The position numbers and the translations under genes were made by a program. This document shows, in pieces, positions 7,212-10,944 of a DNA stretch of 10,944 nucleotides. This stretch comes from Desulfuromonadales bacterium C00003107 (lineage in GTDB: Bacteria; Desulfobacterota; Desulfuromonadia; Desulfuromonadales; Syntrophotaleaceae): contig MAXT01000223.1 in NCBI GenBank assembly GCA_001751225.1, forward strand, positions 1-10,944. The letters are read 5' to 3'. Under the pieces are notes generated by a model. The model was not told the DNA's origin. It searched no databases and worked only from the letters and a program-made list of their open reading frames with translations. Position 1 is the stretch's first letter, and every line of letters begins with the position of its first letter.

Positions 7212-7245
7212 AAACGCCCGCCCGGTTCAAGCCAGGCGGGCGTTT
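7212..7245. terminator. Bidirectional terminator between convergent rbgA-like and ntrX-like genes
   Basis: A perfect 11-bp inverted repeat, AAACGCCCGCC (7212-7222) and GGCGGGCGTTT (7235-7245), with a 12-base loop in which GG (7224-7225) can pair with CC (7232-7233). The GC-rich stem has A-rich and T-rich ends, short for a U tract but usable on both strands. It lies 24 bases after the rbgA stop and 28 bases beyond the stop of the opposing regulator gene. Confidence 0.85.
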
Positions 7246-7273
7246 GGCGTTCTGGCCGTTGTTACGGACCGAC

Positions 7274-8629
7274 TCAGGATTTTTTGTACTCTATGCCAAA
7301 AGCCTTCAACTTGCGGTGGAGATTAGACCTCTCCATTTCAATGGCTTCTGCGGTACGGGAAATATTTCCATCAAACTCGGTCAGTTTCTGACGGATAAAA
7401 TCTTTTTCAAACTGTTCCCGGGCTTCTTTAAGGGTCGCTGCACTGTTGGCAACGGCAGGAGCTTTTGTATGACCTAGCACCGATTCGGGTAGAAGGGTGG
7501 GGGAAATGGTTTCTTCCTGAACCATGATGACCAGGCGTTCTACGAGGTTTTTCAGTTCCCGAACATTGCCTGGCCAGGAGTAGTTCATTAGTACGTTGAG
7601 GGTGGCGGGATCTATGGTCTTGATTGGCTTCCCCTCCTGGTTGCAGAAATGGGCCAAAAAGTGCTTCGTCAGTAGAGGGACATCTTCGCTGCGCTCGCGC
7701 AGTGGCGGCACATGAAAAGGCAGCACGTTAAGACGGTAATAAAGATCTTGTCGGAAATTGCCCTGCGCTATCTCCTCTTCCAAGTCCTTGTTGGTCGCGG
7801 CGATGACCCGCACATCGACTTCGATGGTGCGGCTGCCGCCGACCCGCTCGAACTTTCTTTCCTGCAAAATACGTAGAATTTTGGCTTGGGTCTTAAGGCT
7901 CATGTCGCCGATTTCATCAAGGAACAGAGTCCCTTCATGGGCCTGGTCGAACTTGCCTTTGCGCATGGCTGTGGCGCCGGTGAAGGCCCCTTTCTCATGG
8001 CCGAACAATTCCGATTCGATAAGTTCTTCGGGAATGGCGGCGCAATTGACCTCGACAAAGGGTTTTCCGCGCCGCTTCGACAGATTGTGGGTAGCGCGAG
8101 CCACTAGCTCTTTGCCAGTACCATTTTCACCAGTGATCAATACCCAGCCCGAGGTCGGCGCCGCTATGCCGATCTGCTCCTTGAGGGAAGAGATCCCTTC
8201 GCTTTCACCGATCATATCGCAATCTTTGGCCATCTTTTGCTTCAGGGATCGGTTCTCTTCCACCAGTTGACCAACTTTGAAGGCATTTTCGACGCAGAGC
8301 AGTACCTTTTCCAGAGATAGAGGCTTTTCAATAAAATCGTAGGCACCGAGTTTGGTCGCCTTGACCGCGGTTTCAATGGTGCCGTGGCCGCTCATCATGA
8401 TGACCAACTGCTCGGGAAAATCCTTACGAATCAGGCGCAGAGTTTCAAGGCCGTCCATACCCGGCAGCCAGATATCGAGCAGGATCAGGTCCGGACTCTC
8501 CTCGCGCAGCAGGTTCAGGCCATCTTCGCCGCTTTCTGCAAATAACGGCCGATAACCTTCATCCTGCAGAATACCCTTCAGACTTTCGCGAATGCTCTGT
8601 TCATCGTCTATGACCAATATGGTTTTCAT
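7274..8629 (-). CDS. NtrX-like sigma-54-dependent response regulator
   Basis: A 451-residue NtrC-family activator with three domains. The receiver (about 1-118) has acidic residues Asp8 and Asp9, phosphoacceptor Asp52 and Lys102. The AAA+ domain (about 138-370) has Walker A GENGTGKE (167-174), the sigma-54-contacting GAFTGA (214-219) and Walker B GTLFLDE (233-239). The C-terminal Fis-type helix-turn-helix (about 405-450) contains NISRTAEAI and NLHRKLKAFGI. The intact GAFTGA means it should open sigma-54 promoters when phosphorylated. The DIWLPGMDGL context around Asp52 is the form I associate with NtrX, and the neighbouring NtrY-like kinase agrees. ATG 8629 follows AGGGA (complement of 8636-8640) at six bases. 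It is downstream of the kinase gene on the same strand, separated by 192 bases filled with two hairpins. No -24/-12 promoter was found in the window, so its targets are unknown; a nitrogen or respiratory role is only analogy. Confidence 0.93.
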   Translation of the reverse strand: MKTILVIDDEQSIRESLKGILQDEGYRPLFAESGEDGLNLLREESPDLILLDIWLPGMDGLETLRLIRKDFPEQLVIMMSGHGTIETAVKATKLGAYDFIEKPLSLEKVLLCVENAFKVGQLVEENRSLKQKMAKDCDMIGESEGISSLKEQIGIAAPTSGWVLITGENGTGKELVARATHNLSKRRGKPFVEVNCAAIPEELIESELFGHEKGAFTGATAMRKGKFDQAHEGTLFLDEIGDMSLKTQAKILRILQERKFERVGGSRTIEVDVRVIAATNKDLEEEIAQGNFRQDLYYRLNVLPFHVPPLRERSEDVPLLTKHFLAHFCNQEGKPIKTIDPATLNVLMNYSWPGNVRELKNLVERLVIMVQEETISPTLLPESVLGHTKAPAVANSAATLKEAREQFEKDFIRQKLTEFDGNISRTAEAIEMERSNLHRKLKAFGIEYKKS

Positions 8630-8643
8630 GATTGTTCCCTATG

Positions 8644-8790
8644 TTAGTTTCTGCCCGGAAACGGCCCCTTTTCGCAACCTCTGCGTCAATCTACGGCCTT
8701 GCGTGTGCGGCGTACCGATGTACGCCTCCGTGCAAGGTCTTGATTTCCTTGACCTTGCGAAAAGTTGCTCGTTTCCAAACCAGAAACTAA
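8644..8790. repeat. 147-base long imperfect palindrome in the kinase-regulator gap
   Basis: Six matched arm segments nest around a CGAT loop (8716-8719): TTAGTTTCTG (8644-8653) with CAGAAACTAA (8781-8790); GGAAACG (8657-8663) with CGTTTCC (8770-8776); CTTTTCGCAA (8668-8677) with TTGCGAAAAG (8755-8764); GTCAA (8685-8689) with TTGAC (8749-8753); CCTTGC (8697-8702) with GCAAGG (8732-8737); GGCGTAC (8709-8715) with GTACGCC (8720-8726). That makes 45 base pairs interrupted by small internal loops. The ends are sharp, with the outermost 10 bp perfect, as in a miniature inverted-repeat or palindromic extragenic element. No convincing target-site duplication flanks it and no protein is encoded. It would form a long structured stretch in a kinase-to-regulator transcript. 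Second copies cannot be checked here. Confidence 0.85.
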
Positions 8791-8791
8791 G

Positions 8792-8824
8792 TAATGTTCA
8801 TCCGGAGTTTCTGGATGAACATTA
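8792..8824 (-). other. Perfect 12-bp stem-loop containing the kinase stop codon
   Basis: TAATGTTCATCC (8792-8803) and GGATGAACATTA (8813-8824) pair perfectly around a nine-base loop. In the minus-strand transcript the hairpin begins with the kinase stop codon itself (TAA, 8824-8822). There is no U run after it (the transcript continues CUUAGUUU), so it is not a canonical terminator. It may protect or process the kinase mRNA end or partly attenuate the downstream regulator gene. The loop bases 8812-8806 are complementary to 8788-8782 in the neighbouring large palindrome. Confidence 0.8.
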
Positions 8825-10944
8825 TGTTAAAGAGCTGTGGTCGCTGACCACCGGTAGCTCGACGATGAAACGGGTGCCTTTCGGCTGGTTATCCTTGACC
8901 CGAATATAGCCGTTATGGTCGGAAATGACGCTGGAGACGATGGCCAAGCCAAGTCCGGTCCCTGTCTTTTTAGTAGAAAAGTAGGGTTCGAAGAGGCGTG
9001 GCTTGTCCTCGGCGGAAATGCCGCAACCGTTGTCAGCCACGGTAAAGGAGGCAATTTGCAGGGCCGGGTTGTAATTGGTTTCGATAATGACATGGCCATC
9101 GTCAGTGGTCGCGCTGACGGCATTGTCGAGCAAGTTGATGACAGCTCGCTTGATCTGATCGCGGTCGAGATTGAAAATGGGTAATTGGTTATCGGCACTG
9201 AAGGTAAAATCGATGTCCTTGTGGCCTTCTTGATAGAGAACCAGGGCCTCGGCGATAATCTCGTTAAGGTTGTTGGGAGTCGGACTGCTGGCCGGCATGC
9301 GGGCGAAACTGGAAAATTCGTTAACCAGGTTTTTCAGCTCATCGACTTGTTTCACAATCATCAAGGTGCATTCGTCAAAGACCGTATCGTCGCTATCGAA
9401 GCGGCTCAAATAGCGGCGTCTCAGGCGTTGGGCGGACAGCTGAATGGGGGTCAGAGGGTTTTTTATTTCGTGAGCGATGCGTCGTGCCACCTCGCGCCAG
9501 GCGGCCATGCGCTGAGCGCGAATCAGCTGCGTTAGGTCATCGAATACAACCACCGTGCCCATGAATTCGCCATTTTCATCCCGCAGGGTAGTCAGGTTAA
9601 CCAGCAGGGTCAGTTTTGTTTCGGGTAGATCGACGCTCACCTGTTTGCGAATGGAGTCTTTGCCCGATTGAGCCAACAGGACACGCAACTCTTTGATCAG
9701 GGGCAGATGTTCGGTCTTGAGGACCTCGCGGAAGTTTTTGCCCAGAACATTGCCGGTGTGTATTTTTAGAAGCTTTTCCGCCGATTTGTTGATGGTGGTC
9801 AGTTTACCCTGCCGATCAACGGAGATGACTCCGGCGGTTACGTTTTTCAGGATAATTTCCATGTAACGCCGTCGCTGTTCCAGCTCGAGGTTGGACACCT
9901 GCAATTCACGGTTGGCCTGGCGGATGCCCTCCTGACCTTTGCGTAAATCGGAGGTCATCTTGTTGAAGGCCTCGACCAACAGGGCGATTTCGTCGTCGCT
10001 TTGAATGGCAATATGCACATCGAGGTCTCCCTCGGCGACCCTATTTGTGGCCAGGGCCAGTTCCTGAATCGGCACCGTGATGCCGCGAGCCAGATGAAAA
10101 CCGAACCAGGTGGCTAGAAAGATGATGACCAGGGCAATCAGCAGAAGTACCAGTACGTAGCCCTTTTGGATCTTTCCTTTAAGCAGTTTGGTGCCTTTGT
10201 ATTGCTCAAAAGAAGAGGAAATCTCCTTCATCTTGCTGACGAGTGAATAGGGGACATAGTAGTTGACAATGACCACGCCGACGACATCGTTGGGATTCCA
10301 ATTAGAAAAGACCGGAACGATGCCGCGAATCAGGTCGGCCTTGCCCATGGGGGTGATGTTGTGAAAACGATTGCCCAGCAGGGCTTTACGAATGGTTTCC
10401 GAGTCGGGATCGGTGAAGTCGGCGGTTGGTATCTGTGGGTTGGAGGCTCGGACCAGTTCTTCGTGAGTTGCGGAAAAGACCTCGACCACCCCGAGGTTGT
10501 ACTCCTGTTGTTTCTGCTTGATCAATGCTGCCAGGTTCGGCAGATTGGTTTCGTTGAGCAGTTTCTGCTCCTTGACGATACGGGCAATCTGATCGGCATA
10601 ATAGAGGGCATTGGTGGCAGAGTTTTTATAGTAGGTTTGAGCAACCGCCAAGGATTCTTCAAGAGATGTTTCTATTTCAGTATTGAACCAGTTTTCAATC
10701 GTGCTGGAGATAATTCCGGCCGCAACAAAAAACAGCAGCATGGTCGGCACGAGGGAGAGGGCGACAAAGGCCGCAACCAATTTTGTGCGTAACCTTGCTC
10801 CAGGAAGTTGTCGACGCCGCTCCAGTAGCAGCTTGAACAAGTTGCGAAGGACCAGAAACAGGATCAGGATAATCAGCAGAATATTGATGTTGATCAGGGC
10901 CAGGACCAGAATGCTCTGGGAGAGGGGCAGCTGGGCGGAGAATT
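8822..10944 (-). CDS. NtrY-like membrane sensor histidine kinase, 5' end outside the window
   Basis: The frame is open from the right edge to TAA at 8824-8822, giving at least 706 residues; the start is not seen. The TTG at 10838-10840 is not a credible start, because 34 further in-frame codons before it encode a hydrophobic helix (Ile/Leu-rich, about 10860-10915) and then an Arg/Lys-rich turn, as in NtrY. Order: that helix, a second one with LSLVPTMLLFF (about 10710-10780), an extracytoplasmic sensor region of about 180 residues, a third helix (about 10085-10155), HAMP (about 9950-10075), PAS (about 9540-9870), HisKA with HEIKNPL (phospho-His codon 9470-9472), and HATPase_c with N box NLLDNA, DNGCGI and GTGLGLAIV. 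All catalytic motifs are intact. The ligand is unknown; in other bacteria NtrY relatives respond to nitrogen or redox state. The partner is almost certainly the NtrX-like regulator encoded downstream. Confidence 0.93.
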   Translation of the reverse strand, partial: FSAQLPLSQSILVLALININILLIILILFLVLRNLFKLLLERRRQLPGARLRTKLVAAFVALSLVPTMLLFFVAAGIISSTIENWFNTEIETSLEESLAVAQTYYKNSATNALYYADQIARIVKEQKLLNETNLPNLAALIKQKQQEYNLGVVEVFSATHEELVRASNPQIPTADFTDPDSETIRKALLGNRFHNITPMGKADLIRGIVPVFSNWNPNDVVGVVIVNYYVPYSLVSKMKEISSSFEQYKGTKLLKGKIQKGYVLVLLLIALVIIFLATWFGFHLARGITVPIQELALATNRVAEGDLDVHIAIQSDDEIALLVEAFNKMTSDLRKGQEGIRQANRELQVSNLELEQRRRYMEIILKNVTAGVISVDRQGKLTTINKSAEKLLKIHTGNVLGKNFREVLKTEHLPLIKELRVLLAQSGKDSIRKQVSVDLPETKLTLLVNLTTLRDENGEFMGTVVVFDDLTQLIRAQRMAAWREVARRIAHEIKNPLTPIQLSAQRLRRRYLSRFDSDDTVFDECTLMIVKQVDELKNLVNEFSSFARMPASSPTPNNLNEIIAEALVLYQEGHKDIDFTFSADNQLPIFNLDRDQIKRAVINLLDNAVSATTDDGHVIIETNYNPALQIASFTVADNGCGISAEDKPRLFEPYFSTKKTGTGLGLAIVSSVISDHNGYIRVKDNQPKGTRFIVELPVVSDHSSLT

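Noticed and set aside
8592..8909. A 105-codon plus-strand frame across the kinase-regulator gap.
   Set aside because: It runs through the palindrome and into antisense of both flanking genes, with no domain and no sensible ribosome-binding site.
10361..10792. A 143-codon plus-strand frame opposite the kinase sensor region.
   Set aside because: It is antisense to a coherent membrane-sensor sequence and its product has no recognisable features.

Overview
The window looks like chromosomal core DNA of a Gram-negative anaerobe, most likely a desulfuromonad (Geobacter/Desulfuromonas/Pelobacter type, Desulfobacterota). The grounds are an AhbD-like radical SAM protein beside hemE, hemH and a hemY/hemG-type oxidase, an NtrY/NtrX-like two-component pair, and the protein flavours. 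This placement is inference from gene content; no rRNA, tRNA or other taxonomic marker is present. I saw no phage, insertion sequence, CRISPR or tRNA.

Layout. Positions 1-384 hold the 3' end of a nitronate monooxygenase-family flavoprotein, closed by a strong terminator. A promoter near 461-490 then starts a tight plus-strand operon of an AhbD-like radical SAM/SPASM protein, hemE (uroporphyrinogen decarboxylase) and hemH (ferrochelatase). It ends at a palindromic terminator shared with a convergent dnaJ/cbpA-type co-chaperone gene (minus strand, 3823-4713). The dnaJ-hemY gap carries two divergent sigma-70-like promoters. hemY (protoporphyrinogen/coproporphyrinogen oxidase family) and an rbgA/ylqF-type ribosome-assembly GTPase follow on the plus strand and end at a third bidirectional terminator. 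From 7274 to the right edge the minus strand encodes an NtrX-like sigma-54 activator and an NtrY-like membrane histidine kinase, transcribed kinase first. The kinase runs off the window: its frame stays open to the last base and adds a transmembrane helix.

How the genes work together. HemE makes coproporphyrinogen III, HemY oxidises a porphyrinogen to a porphyrin, HemH inserts iron, and AhbD in its known context turns iron-coproporphyrin III into heme b. No HemN/HemF or HemQ/ChdC gene is visible. The four genes could therefore form an oxygen-independent coproporphyrin-type route finished by AhbD, or be classical heme genes beside a separate radical SAM enzyme. This is the most interesting biochemical question here.

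The most interesting non-coding structure lies between the kinase and regulator genes. It is a 147-base imperfect palindrome with six matched arm segments, directly preceded (in transcript order) by a perfect 12-bp stem-loop that contains the kinase stop codon. The loop of the small hairpin is complementary to the first arm of the large one. It may be a dispersed palindromic repeat, an attenuator within the operon, or both.
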